64,000 bases of DNA from Gluconobacter japonicus (lineage in GTDB: Bacteria; Pseudomonadota; Alphaproteobacteria; Acetobacterales; Acetobacteraceae). This document shows, in pieces, positions 17,751-26,172 of this stretch. The translations under genes were made by a program, and so were the position numbers. The notes beneath the pieces are model-generated. The model worked only from the letters and a program-made list of their open reading frames with translations, searched no databases and was not told the DNA's origin. Where the stretch lies: positions 124,001-188,000 of the forward strand of contig NZ_BEWO01000001.1 in the NCBI RefSeq assembly GCF_002723975.1, in the 5' to 3' direction. Positions within the stretch are counted from its first letter, which is position 1; every line of letters starts with the position of its first letter.

Positions 17751-18494
17751 ATGCGTATCCTTCTTGTTGAGAGTGATCTTCAAGCCGCAGCGATCCTGTC
17801 CCAGATCCTGCGGACTGCGGCTTTCACCGTAGATCACACAGCCTCCGGCGAAGAAGCCATCGAGATGCTTCGTCATTACGATTACGATGTGATGGTTCTC
17901 GAGCTGCTGCTGAACGACATTGAAGGATATGACGTCATTCGCCGGGTACGCTCCTCCCGGATCACGACCCCCATTCTCGTTCTTTCTGCCCTGCTGCGCC
18001 CCCAGGCCAAGATCCGTGCATTCTCAATGGGTGCAGATGATTATATGGCCAAGCCCTACGATCCAGGCGAACTGATCGCTCGCCTTCAGGCAGTCATGCG
18101 TCGGTCCCGCGGGTTTGCTGAACCCTGTCTGCGAGTTGGAAATCTGGAACTCGATCTGAATGGCAAGAACGTCACCGTCGACGGAACGGCCCTGCATCTT
18201 ACAGGCAAGGAATATGCCATTCTGGAACTTCTGATCATCCGCAAAGGGTCAGTATTGACGAAAGACGCCTTCCTGAACCACCTCTATGGCGGCATCGACG
18301 AGCCGGAAATGAAGATCATTGACGTCTTCATCTGCAAACTTCGCCGCAAACTCCAGAAAGCCGGGGCAGAAAACCTGATCGCAACCGTATGGGGGCGCGG
18401 CTACATTCTGCGTGACGAACCAGCGACCGAAACCAGCTCTGCCGTACCGGAGCATCAGACCCGTACGCCTCAACCCGTCACAACATTCGCCTGA
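17751..18494 (+). CDS. ctrA: CtrA-family response regulator with Glu at the phosphorylation site
   Basis: A 247-residue OmpR/PhoB-type regulator matching CtrA, the master cell-cycle and motility regulator of alphaproteobacteria. The output domain (HLTGKEYAILELL, LTKDAFLNHLYGG, EMKIIDVFICKLRRKL) is nearly identical to what I recall of Caulobacter CtrA. In the receiver domain, residue 51, normally the phosphorylated Asp, is Glu (codon GAG in MVLELLLND), and residue 8 of the acidic pocket is Ser (VESD). Asp9, the Ser in VLSALL and the Lys in MAKPYD are kept. The C-terminus is FA instead of the AA degron. The start at 17751 has GGAG upstream and gives the canonical MRILLVE beginning. It diverges from fliI. 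Confidence 0.9.
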   Translation: MRILLVESDLQAAAILSQILRTAAFTVDHTASGEEAIEMLRHYDYDVMVLELLLNDIEGYDVIRRVRSSRITTPILVLSALLRPQAKIRAFSMGADDYMAKPYDPGELIARLQAVMRRSRGFAEPCLRVGNLELDLNGKNVTVDGTALHLTGKEYAILELLIIRKGSVLTKDAFLNHLYGGIDEPEMKIIDVFICKLRRKLQKAGAENLIATVWGRGYILRDEPATETSSAVPEHQTRTPQPVTTFA

Positions 18495-18503
18495 AAACAG
18501 CTT

Positions 18504-19313
18504 TCAGGATTGGTGCCATTCAGGCCGGATCGTTACCCCATGATCGACCGGCCCGTGCCCCTGCCCCAATCCGGGAGCATGTGACAGCGCCAGTCTGAGA
18601 TATTGGCTTCCCCGCCGAACGGCAGCGTCCAAATTCGTACCTTGTGCAATCCCAGTCGCAATTGCACTGGCCAGAGTACATCCCGTTCCATGCGTATGGA
18701 GGGTCTTTAGCCTCTCGCCACGAAGAACAACTTCGCTTCCATCAGAAAAAACCAGTAAATCCTCTAGGTCATCGCTCCGCAGATGCCCTCCTTTCAGGAG
18801 AACGGCCTGCGCACCTTGCTTCTGCAACTGATGCGCTGCAACACGCATTTCCTCCAGATCCGTAATGACCAGTCCGGTCATAACTTCAGCTTCCGGAATA
18901 TTGGGTGTCACAACCAGAGCGCGAGGAAGCAGGCGGCTCATCACGGCTTCCACTGCCTCCGCGTCCAGCAGAACCGAGCCGCTCGTGGACACCATGACAG
19001 GATCCAGAACCAGCGGCAGTTCTGAGCGAAGCGACAGTTCGTCTGCTACCGCATGAACGATTGCAGCATTGGACAACATGCCTGTTTTGCAGCAATCCGC
19101 TCCCAGATCATCCAGAACAACCTGCATCTGCTGACGAACAAAGGCAGGCGAGACAGCCTCGACCCCGAACACACCTAACGTGTTCTGAGCCGTCAAAGCT
19201 GTAATGGCACTCATGCCAAACCCACCCAGCGCCATGATGGTTTTGAGATCGGCCTGAATTCCGGCTCCCCCGCCCGAATCACTCCCAGCAACGGTCAGAA
19301 CCCGACCGATCAT
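18504..19313 (-). CDS. thiD: Hydroxymethylpyrimidine/phosphomethylpyrimidine kinase
   Basis: Phosphorylates HMP and HMP-phosphate to give HMP-diphosphate for thiamine synthesis. The 269-residue protein shows TVAGSDSGGGAGIQADLKT at the N-terminus, the GFGMSAITALTAQNTLGV stretch, LVLDPVMVSTSG, and the C-terminal anion-hole motif HTHGTGCTLASAIA. It starts 3 bases after glmM and is probably cotranscribed with it. I see no TPP riboswitch in front of it or of glmM. It is convergent with ctrA. Confidence 0.94.
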   Translation of the reverse strand: MIGRVLTVAGSDSGGGAGIQADLKTIMALGGFGMSAITALTAQNTLGVFGVEAVSPAFVRQQMQVVLDDLGADCCKTGMLSNAAIVHAVADELSLRSELPLVLDPVMVSTSGSVLLDAEAVEAVMSRLLPRALVVTPNIPEAEVMTGLVITDLEEMRVAAHQLQKQGAQAVLLKGGHLRSDDLEDLLVFSDGSEVVLRGERLKTLHTHGTGCTLASAIATGIAQGTNLDAAVRRGSQYLRLALSHAPGLGQGHGPVDHGVTIRPEWHQS

Positions 19314-19316
19314 CGT

Positions 19317-20675
19317 TTAATGTCCCGTAATGGCGCGGATCGCATCGCAAACATGATCCACGACTTCTACCACAAGAGCTTCCTCTTCCGCTTCCGCCAT
19401 GACGCGGATCAAGGGCTCAGTTCCACTTGCGCGCAGAACCAGACGCCCCCGACCGGCAAGACGTTCTTCAGCCCAGGATTTTGCAGCAGCCAGTTCTGGA
19501 CTACTTAAAGGGCTGACACCCGAATAACGCACATTTTTCAGAAGCTGGGGAAAAGGCTCGAAAACCTTACAGATTTCACTGGCGGGCTTCTTGGTTTCGA
19601 CCGACACAGCCAGAACCTGCAATGCTGCAATCAGACCATCGCCTGTCGTGGCATAATCGGACAGCACCATATGCCCGGACTGCTCACCACCGAGATTTCC
19701 ACCAATTTCGCGCATCCGCTCAACAACATAGCGATCACCAACGGCGGTCCGCTGGAGTTCCAGCCCTACTTCTGAAAGTGCTTTTTCAAGCCCCATGTTG
19801 GACATGACCGTTGCTACAACCGTCGTGCTACGAAGGCGATCGTGCTGCTTCCAGAACTTCGCAATCAGACCAAGGATCTGGTCTCCATCAACCAGGGTAC
19901 CGTTCTCATCGGCGATCAGTACGCGGTCGGCATCACCATCCAGAGCAATTCCGAAGTCTGCCTTGTGCTCCTTTACGGCCGCACAAAGCTTCTCTGGATG
20001 GGTTGAACCCACACCGTCATTGATGTTCAGTCCATCTGGAGAACATCCAATCTTGATGACTTCCGCTCCAAGCTCCCACAGAGCCGTCGGCGCTACACGG
20101 TAAGCCGAGCCATTCGCACAATCGAGGACGATCTTCAGGCCATCCAGCCGCAATCCGCGAGGGAAAGAGGCCTTGGCATTCTCAATGTAACGGCCCGCTG
20201 CATCATTCAGACGCGAGGCCCGACCGATCTGCTCCGGAGACGCCAGACGTCCGGACAGGTCCTCACCCATCAGCGTCTCGATCTCGCCTTCAACGTCATC
20301 GGATAGCTTGAAGCCATCCGGCCCGAACAGCTTGATACCGTTGTCTGTGAAAGGGTTATGGGAGGCTGAAATCATGACACCGAGATCAGCCCGGAGGGAA
20401 CGTGTCAGCATAGCGATGGCAGGTGTCGGCAACGGGCCAACAAGAATGACATCCATGCCAGCAGACAGGAAACCCGCCACAAGCGCGCACTCAATCATGT
20501 AGCCCGACAGGCGTGTGTCCTTGCCTAGCACGACACTATGCCGACGGCTTGGATTGCGCATGAAGTACAGCCCGGCTGCCTGTCCGAGTTTTTGGGCAAC
20601 TTCTACCGTCATCGGCGCGGTATTGGCTGTTCCCCTGATCCCGTCCGTCCCGAACAGTGCCCTCTTGCTGGCCAT
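19317..20675 (-). CDS. glmM: Phosphoglucosamine mutase
   Basis: Converts glucosamine 6-phosphate to glucosamine 1-phosphate, supplying UDP-GlcNAc for peptidoglycan and lipopolysaccharide. The 452 residues begin [18 protein letters not shown], the family N-terminus. The active-site serine is in [14 protein letters not shown] near residue 100, the metal loop is LDGDADRV, and the sugar-binding GGEQSGHM and the phosphate loop [12 protein letters not shown] are present. ATG at 20675 was chosen; an ATG at 20681 closer to the AGGA site would add two residues, and longer starts run into the terminator after ftsH. Confidence 0.95.
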   Translation of the reverse strand: MASKRALFGTDGIRGTANTAPMTVEVAQKLGQAAGLYFMRNPSRRHSVVLGKDTRLSGYMIECALVAGFLSAGMDVILVGPLPTPAIAMLTRSLRADLGVMISASHNPFTDNGIKLFGPDGFKLSDDVEGEIETLMGEDLSGRLASPEQIGRASRLNDAAGRYIENAKASFPRGLRLDGLKIVLDCANGSAYRVAPTALWELGAEVIKIGCSPDGLNINDGVGSTHPEKLCAAVKEHKADFGIALDGDADRVLIADENGTLVDGDQILGLIAKFWKQHDRLRSTTVVATVMSNMGLEKALSEVGLELQRTAVGDRYVVERMREIGGNLGGEQSGHMVLSDYATTGDGLIAALQVLAVSVETKKPASEICKVFEPFPQLLKNVRYSGVSPLSSPELAAAKSWAEERLAGRGRLVLRASGTEPLIRVMAEAEEEALVVEVVDHVCDAIRAITGH

Positions 20676-20712
20676 GGTCATGAAATCCTGCGTGTCTCGA
20701 TAGATAAGAAAA

Positions 20713-20754
20713 AGGCGCGACACCGAGGGGGAAAGCCCCCTCAATGACGCGCCT
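20713..20754 (-). terminator. Rho-independent terminator of ftsH
   Basis: A two-tier hairpin. The inner stem is gaggggg with ccccctc (20725-20731, 20736-20742), and the outer stem is aggcgcg with cgcgcct (20713-20719, 20748-20754). On the minus strand it is followed by a T-rich tail (tttttctta), right after the ftsH stop. It separates ftsH from glmM-thiD. Confidence 0.9.
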
Positions 20755-20776
20755 GATGGTGCGGTTAACGGTCTGA

Positions 20777-22681
20777 TTAGCCTGCCTGCGGGGCCGGATC
20801 AAACGCGCCTGGACGCGTTGTTGGCACAGAAGCACGGCGATTATCGGGCAACTGCTCATCATCCGAAGCGCGCTCGATGGCTTCACCGCGCATAATGCGA
20901 CCAACATCATCGCCAGTCAGCGTCTCATACTCAAGAAGCGCTGCCGTCAGGCGATGCAGATCATCAATATGCGTCAGCAGCAGCTCGCGCGCCTGCTGAT
21001 AAGCCGTGTCGATGAGTGCCTTGATCTCCGTGTCGATCTCACGAGCCGTCTGCTCGGACAGGTTCTTGTTCTGCGTCACGGAATGACCCAGAAACACTTC
21101 CTGACCGTTATCGCCGTAAGAGATCATACCGAGCTTATCGCTCATGCCCCATTCGGTCACCATCCGGCGTGCCAGATCAGTGGCACTCTTGATGTCACCA
21201 GACGCACCGGCACTGACTTCTTCCGGGCCAAAGATAATTTCTTCTGCCACACGACCACCCATGGCGATCACCAGACGGGCAAGGCACCATTTCCGGCTGT
21301 AAGAAATATTATCCTTTTCCGGCAACGTCATCACCAGACCCAGAGCACGGCCACGCGGCACAATCGTTGCCTTGTGAATCGGATCGCTACCCGGCGTGAA
21401 GATGGCGCAGATGGCGTGACCGGACTCATGATAAGCCGTGGAGCGCTTTTCGTCTTCGGTCATGACCATGGAGCGACGTTCTGCCCCCATCATGACTTTG
21501 TCCTTGGCTTCCTCGAACTGAGCCATACCAACCGTCCGACGTCCCTGACGGGCCGACATCAGGGCAGCTTCATTCACAAGATTGGACAGATCCGCACCTG
21601 AGAAACCCGGCGTTCCGCGAGCAATGACCTTCGGATCCACGTCAGAAGACAGCGGCACCTTTTTCATGTGAACACGCAGGATCTTCTCACGCCCCGCCAC
21701 ATCGGGGTTCGGCACCACAACCTGGCGGTCAAAGCGCCCTGGACGCAGCAGAGCAGGGTCCAGAACGTCCGGACGGTTTGTTGCGGCAATGAGGATCACG
21801 CCCTCGTTGCTTTCAAAACCATCCATCTCAACCAGCATCTGGTTCAGCGTCTGCTCGCGCTCATCATTTCCACCGCCAAGGCCAGCGCCACGATGGCGAC
21901 CAACCGCGTCGATTTCATCGATGAAGATGATGCAAGGTGCAGCCTTCTTGCCCTGCTCGAACATGTCACGCACACGCGATGCACCGACACCGACGAACAT
22001 CTCCACAAAATCCGAACCGGAAATCGTGAAGAACGGAACATTGGCTTCACCAGCAATCGCGCGGGCCAGAAGCGTCTTACCCGTACCTGGAGGTCCAACG
22101 AGCAGAGCACCCTTGGGAATCTTGCCGCCCAGACGCGTGAACTTCTGCGGGTCTTTAAGGAACTCTACGATTTCCTCAAGCTCAGCCTTGGCTTCGTCGA
22201 TACCCGCAACATCCTCGAACGTCACGCGACCGGTTTTTTCCGTGAGCAGACGGGCCTTGGACTTACCAAAGCCCATGGCACGACCACCACCAGCCTGCAT
22301 TTGGCGGAACACCATGAAGCACAGACCAACCAGCAGCAGAACCGGCAGGTAAGCCCCCACATAGCGCAGGATCGGGCTTTCGCCGCTATCCATTGGCTTG
22401 GCGGTGACTTCCACACCCGCACTCGTCAGACGCGCCGGAAGACCCGGATCAATCGGCGCATACGTCTCGAAAGACGTGCCGTTCGTCAGTGTACCAGAAA
22501 CATTCTGTTCCTGGATCACGACTGAGCGAACCTGATGTTCATCCACATCATGAATGAAGTCGGAATAAGCGATCTGCTGGGCAGCGTGCTGGCTTCCACC
22601 GGGCTGGAAGGCGGTCAGCACTGCCATTCCGACCATGATGATGACCACCCAGATCGCAACGTTACGGCCTAAATTGTTCAT
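20777..22681 (-). CDS. ftsH: ATP-dependent zinc metalloprotease FtsH
   Basis: A 634-residue membrane-anchored AAA+ protease that degrades unassembled membrane proteins and some regulators. There are two membrane segments, residues about 6-23 and 108-125, flanking a small periplasmic domain. The AAA module follows with Walker [13 protein letters not shown], pore motif [13 protein letters not shown], Walker [13 protein letters not shown] and the second region of homology. The zinc protease motif is HESGHAI. It lies downstream of tilS after a 168-base gap that contains a heat-shock-like promoter, and ends at a strong terminator. Confidence 0.97.
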   Translation of the reverse strand: MNNLGRNVAIWVVIIMVGMAVLTAFQPGGSQHAAQQIAYSDFIHDVDEHQVRSVVIQEQNVSGTLTNGTSFETYAPIDPGLPARLTSAGVEVTAKPMDSGESPILRYVGAYLPVLLLVGLCFMVFRQMQAGGGRAMGFGKSKARLLTEKTGRVTFEDVAGIDEAKAELEEIVEFLKDPQKFTRLGGKIPKGALLVGPPGTGKTLLARAIAGEANVPFFTISGSDFVEMFVGVGASRVRDMFEQGKKAAPCIIFIDEIDAVGRHRGAGLGGGNDEREQTLNQMLVEMDGFESNEGVILIAATNRPDVLDPALLRPGRFDRQVVVPNPDVAGREKILRVHMKKVPLSSDVDPKVIARGTPGFSGADLSNLVNEAALMSARQGRRTVGMAQFEEAKDKVMMGAERRSMVMTEDEKRSTAYHESGHAICAIFTPGSDPIHKATIVPRGRALGLVMTLPEKDNISYSRKWCLARLVIAMGGRVAEEIIFGPEEVSAGASGDIKSATDLARRMVTEWGMSDKLGMISYGDNGQEVFLGHSVTQNKNLSEQTAREIDTEIKALIDTAYQQARELLLTHIDDLHRLTAALLEYETLTGDDVGRIMRGEAIERASDDEQLPDNRRASVPTTRPGAFDPAPQAG

Positions 22682-22805
22682 CTCGTTCTCTGTCGTCCTT
22701 CAGACTGTCTAACCGATGCAGCGTGGCTTCACCGTCTCAAACAGACCGACGTCATAGTCTACGTTGACTTCATAACATAGGCGGTCCTGCCCGTGTTCCT
22801 ACCCC

Positions 22806-22832
22806 ATAGGGGAAAGGAAAACGCATTTCAGG
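22806..22832 (-). promoter_or_regulatory. Possible sigma-32 (RpoH) promoter for ftsH
   Basis: On the minus strand CCTGAAA (22832-22826), a 13-base spacer, and CCCCTAT (22812-22806) resemble the RpoH consensus CTTGAAA-N13-15-CCCCATNT. It lies 125 bases before the ftsH ATG, in the only sizeable gap of this gene run. Control of ftsH by the heat-shock sigma factor is known in other proteobacteria. The start point has not been seen, so this is inference from motif and place. Confidence 0.5.
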
Positions 22833-22849
22833 GCATTTTGGTGCGCTTT

Positions 22850-24094
22850 TCATGTCATTGAACCCCTTTCTCCCGTCACAGGCACTCCTCCTGCCCAAAC
22901 AAAAGGGACTGTCCCAATGCCCTCGAGAACATCAGGCAAACCGATAACCTGTCCATTCCTCCACAGAGCCGGGAGCGTTCTCAAAGCCGACACAGGCAGA
23001 CGCAGACGTCTGGCATCCAACTGGAAAGCTCCCTCTCCCAGAGCGCCAATCATGCCGTCAGCAGGAAGAGCGTCTGCAGCGCCGCGCCATCGACCATCCC
23101 ATAGCACTCCGGCTTTTGCCGCGACCAAGCCTTCGACTGCCCGCTCCTCACGAACCAGCATGACACCGTCTCCGAAACGCCCTGCCGGACGCATCATGAC
23201 GCCTCCCAGCGTCCCCTGCCCACGCGATACAAGAGCCTGAACCTGCTCCCGAGACGGACGATATCTCTGCCCGGACACCAGGCGGATCAACGCTGCAATC
23301 GTGTTATCCTTTATCCCGTCAGGCTTCAGATGAACCCAGCCTGCCGAATGCCAGACTGCACTTTCCGCCAAAATACGCGCCAGTTTCCTGTCTTCGGAAC
23401 ACCGCAACACCTGTGCCGCGACCTGCCACTCCCGCGCGTGATCCCGCTGCGTCGATGACAGATCCTGTCGCCAGCGAACACGCTCAAAGCGCCTGTTCTG
23501 ATTGGAAGGATCTTCAATCCATGCAAGGCCGGCCGCACGCAATGTCGCACGTAGACGCTCCGGCGGCAGCATGAGGCAAGGCCGGACAATTCTGATCCGT
23601 CCCCGAAGAGCCACAGCCTCCATGCCGGCCAACCCGCTCGGACCACTGCCAGCATGCTGACGCATCCAGACTGTCTCATCCTGATCATGCAGATGGTGGG
23701 CAACCAGCAGATCAAGACACCCAGCCTCAACGCAGGCCTCTTCCAAAGCTTCAAAACGCGCATCCCGCGCGCGCTCCTGAAGCCGCCCTTCAGGAAAAGG
23801 CGCCAACTTTAAAACACGCGCGTCAATGCCCATCACCTGGAGGCGGCGGGCTGTCAGGCGTGCCTCAGCAGCAGATTCGACGCGTAAAGCATGATCTACA
23901 ACAAAAGCCACAACATGATGTCGCCACCGCTTTGCCAGCCATGCCAAGGCAAGGGAATCGCCCCCACCGGAAACAGCCAGCCCGACAGGAGCCTCTGCAA
24001 CGTCGGGCAACCAAGGTCCGACATTTTCCATCAAGGCGGAAAACTCGTCCGCCCCGACGGGACTGTTCAGATCAGTGACAGGCAGCACGTCCAC
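22850..24094 (-). CDS. tilS: tRNA(Ile)-lysidine synthase
   Basis: Adds lysine to C34 of the minor isoleucine tRNA so that it reads AUA. The 414-residue protein has the N-type ATP pyrophosphatase PP-loop AVSGGGDSLALAWLA near residue 45, the HHLHDQDETVWMR stretch and the RPCLMLPPERLR segment typical of TilS. The C-terminal part is less conserved. The start overlaps the end of cpoB by 23 bases, so the two share a transcript. A tilS-ftsH order downstream of tol-pal is common in alphaproteobacteria. Confidence 0.93.
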   Translation of the reverse strand: MDVLPVTDLNSPVGADEFSALMENVGPWLPDVAEAPVGLAVSGGGDSLALAWLAKRWRHHVVAFVVDHALRVESAAEARLTARRLQVMGIDARVLKLAPFPEGRLQERARDARFEALEEACVEAGCLDLLVAHHLHDQDETVWMRQHAGSGPSGLAGMEAVALRGRIRIVRPCLMLPPERLRATLRAAGLAWIEDPSNQNRRFERVRWRQDLSSTQRDHAREWQVAAQVLRCSEDRKLARILAESAVWHSAGWVHLKPDGIKDNTIAALIRLVSGQRYRPSREQVQALVSRGQGTLGGVMMRPAGRFGDGVMLVREERAVEGLVAAKAGVLWDGRWRGAADALPADGMIGALGEGAFQLDARRLRLPVSALRTLPALWRNGQVIGLPDVLEGIGTVPFVWAGGVPVTGERGSMT

Positions 24095-24950
24095 GGAACG
24101 TCGCAGCGGCAGACTTCACTCGAGGCGTTGGGGTTGGAAACTCGTCCTTCAGCTTGTCGAGGGCCTGACAAGCGGAGTTTTTGTCACCCATTGCCAGAAG
24201 AGAGGCTGCCACACCTAACAGCGAGTCCTGAGCCTTGGGGGATTTCGGAGCCTTATTATAGGCATCGTAGTAAGCAACAGCCGATTCACGATACTGCTTC
24301 TGCCCCGCGAGAGACTGGGCCAAAAGGAACTGGGAATCCATTTTCCCGGAAGCGCTTTTGGCCGTCTTGATGGCAAAGCGTGCATTCGTTTCAGCGTCGT
24401 CGTACTTACCAGCCTTCAGTGCTGCATTCCCAAGCTTCAAAGCTTCAAGAGCGGTCTTCGGTGCGGCATCCCCGGCAGCAGGCGCATCAGCTTCAGCAGC
24501 TTTTGCACTGGGCGCAGCAGATGCTGCGGCCGCGGGTGCCCCGCCCCCGCCGTTCTGAGACGCAAACTGCATGTCTGAAATCTGTTTGGACAGATTAGCC
24601 TGCGTTTCCTTCTGCGCGTTGGTCAACTGATCCAGTTCTCCACGCATCTGGCGGTTCTGCTCTTCAAGAGCCGAAACACGTTCAAGAAGCTGGGCAACCA
24701 TATTCCCGTCTGCACTGCCTCCAGACGATCCTCGTGATGCTGAAGAACTCGGCGCAGGCAAAGGCCCACTGTTCTGGATCTGCGAAAGCTGCTGCCGCAA
24801 AGAGGCAATTTCATCCTGAAGAGCAATCGCCTCACGGGAAGAAATCCCCCCGCCATCCGATGCGTCCTGCGCCAGAGCCGGCAGGACAGGGCAAAGCACA
24901 GAAAACGCCGTTCCGAGCATCAGTGCGCGGAGGGGACGGGACAGGGCCAT
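24072..24950 (-). CDS. cpoB: Tol-Pal associated cell division coordinator CpoB (YbgF)
   Basis: A 292-residue periplasmic protein. A signal peptide spans about residues 1-28 (ALMLGTAFSVLCPVLPALAQ), followed by a coiled coil (LLERVSALEEQNRQMRGEL), an Ala-rich linker, and a C-terminal TPR domain of about 120 residues (KLGNAALKAGKYDDAETNAR onwards). In E. coli this protein coordinates Tol-Pal driven outer membrane constriction with peptidoglycan synthesis. It follows pal after a strong terminator and overlaps tilS. Confidence 0.9.
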   Translation of the reverse strand: MALSRPLRALMLGTAFSVLCPVLPALAQDASDGGGISSREAIALQDEIASLRQQLSQIQNSGPLPAPSSSASRGSSGGSADGNMVAQLLERVSALEEQNRQMRGELDQLTNAQKETQANLSKQISDMQFASQNGGGGAPAAAASAAPSAKAAEADAPAAGDAAPKTALEALKLGNAALKAGKYDDAETNARFAIKTAKSASGKMDSQFLLAQSLAGQKQYRESAVAYYDAYNKAPKSPKAQDSLLGVAASLLAMGDKNSACQALDKLKDEFPTPTPRVKSAAATFRGRAACH

Positions 24951-25040
24951 GCAAGATCTCCTGAAACAGTTCAGCGCCCGGCCAGGGCGCTCTCTCGCAG
25001 TCGCCGGCGAGCACGGCAGTAGAGACAGTCATAAAACAGA

Positions 25041-25071
25041 AACGGCCGGGGGATAAGCTCCCCCGGCCGTT
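25041..25071 (-). terminator. Strong hairpin terminator after pal
   Basis: A perfect 13-bp stem (25041-25053 with 25059-25071) with a 5-base loop. On the minus strand it is followed by tctgttttatg. It ends the pal transcript 35 bases after the stop, before cpoB. Confidence 0.88.
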
Positions 25072-25105
25072 CAAACTGTCAGTCCGTCAGACGGATGACC
25101 CGGGT

Positions 25106-25585
25106 TCAGCGAACCGAGGTGATCGCGTTACGGTTCTGAGCCCATGAGGCTTCGTCATCACCATCAGCGGTCGGACGATCCTTACCGTAGGAGATCGTCG
25201 TGATGCGGGAAGCGCTCACGCCCTTGGCGACCAGATAGTCACGAGCAGCGTTTGCACGACGCTGGCCCAGAGCAATGTTGTACTCTTCCGTGCCGCGGTC
25301 ATCGCAGTTACCAGCGATCTGGATGCTGACCTGCGGATACTTCGCGAGCCATGCAGCCTGCTTGTCCAGCGTCGCGCGGGCTTCTTCGGAGAGCTGGGAA
25401 ACATTCAGCTCATAGAAGATACGATCGCCAACATTGGCAACCAGATCAGCTTCGCTGCCTGGCGTCGGGCCAGCTTCCTGCGTAGCTGCGCCAGCACCGG
25501 TGCTGTTGCCCGTATCGGTTTTGCCATCGGAGCAGGCTGCGAGAACGAGCGCCAGACCAAGCGCACCAAACACCTTGAACTTCAT
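25106..25585 (-). CDS. pal: Peptidoglycan-associated lipoprotein Pal
   Basis: A 159-residue outer-membrane lipoprotein that binds peptidoglycan through an OmpA-like domain and is recruited to division sites by the Tol proteins. The lipobox LVLAAC puts the lipidated cysteine at residue 18. The OmpA domain shows IQIAGNCDDRGTEEYN, then LGQRRANAARDYLVAKGV and the late NRNAITSVR. ATG at 25585 gives the proper short lipoprotein signal; longer frames upstream lack any such feature. It is separated from tolB by 587 bases and from cpoB by a strong terminator. Confidence 0.95.
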   Translation of the reverse strand: MKFKVFGALGLALVLAACSDGKTDTGNSTGAGAATQEAGPTPGSEADLVANVGDRIFYELNVSQLSEEARATLDKQAAWLAKYPQVSIQIAGNCDDRGTEEYNIALGQRRANAARDYLVAKGVSASRITTISYGKDRPTADGDDEASWAQNRNAITSVR

Positions 25586-26132
25586 GTGTCTCAACCCTGA
25601 GAACGGTTCCATATCAGGAACCGAAATGCGGCATAATGCCGCGTTGTTCCGGACCCACACCTTTCATTCGGAACCGCTCAAGAGTCGCATTGCAACTCCC
25701 AGCATACCCCCTGAAAAGCACTGGCCACTAGCGCCCATACTCATGACTTAAATCCGGGGTCAAGCATCCTGTGAGACACACCCCAGACGCCGGAGAACGA
25801 TTCTGATTCGAAACCAGAAAACGCAACATAAATGTCACAGATCTTAAATACGAATGTGGCGGAATTCTGCCAGTTGCTTTGCTGGACATCCTTTAAGCTC
25901 TTTATCACCATGCAGATGACGCACATCAGCCCAGCGCCATATGCGGGACAGAATTTTCCCATCTGCTGGTTTGGCTTCATTGATTTACAGAACATGCGAT
26001 GGAACCATCCTGCCCGTGAGAAGCAATCCCGGTTCAATCGACTCCATTTGACGGTCTGTCATCCGTCTTGATCAGGTCTGTAAACCTGCTCTTCATGTCG
26101 AACTTCTGCTCAAGACATTCGCAAGAAAAAAA
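25586..26132. other. Non-coding stretch between tolB and pal
   Basis: About 550 bases with no convincing gene. The short open frames on both strands (for example 25832-26071 plus and 25741-26037 minus) have unbiased codon use and no recognisable product. It should contain the pal promoter and 5' leader. Several dyads are present: 25628-25642, a TTCTG/CAGAA repeat around 25801-25819, and small hairpins near 26050-26095. A small RNA is possible but I cannot show one. Confidence 0.5.
25628..25642. repeat. 15-bp palindrome upstream of pal
   Basis: gcggcat and atgccgc are perfect inverted arms around a single A, 43 bases upstream of the pal ATG. It could be an operator or form a small hairpin in the pal leader. 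No known regulator site is recognised. Confidence 0.4.
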
Positions 26133-26164
26133 CCTCCACGTCAGAAACCTGCCTGACGTGGAGG
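26126..26164 (-). terminator. Rho-independent terminator after tolB
   Basis: A perfect 12-bp stem (26133-26144 with 26153-26164) with an 8-base loop. On the minus strand it is followed by a run of seven T. It lies 8 bases after the tolB stop and ends the tolQRAB transcript. Confidence 0.93.
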
Positions 26165-26172
26165 AAGCCTGT

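Noticed and set aside
18492-18508. Short inverted repeat between ctrA and thiD as a shared terminator
   Set aside because: Only six AT-rich base pairs without T-tract; too weak to list as a terminator.
18504-20776. TPP riboswitch for thiD
   Set aside because: No THI-box pattern is seen before thiD or glmM; thiD lies 3 bases after glmM.
25741-26037. Minus-strand frame of 98 codons between tolB and pal
   Set aside because: No ribosome site, mixed composition and no domain or signal peptide; more likely part of the pal leader.
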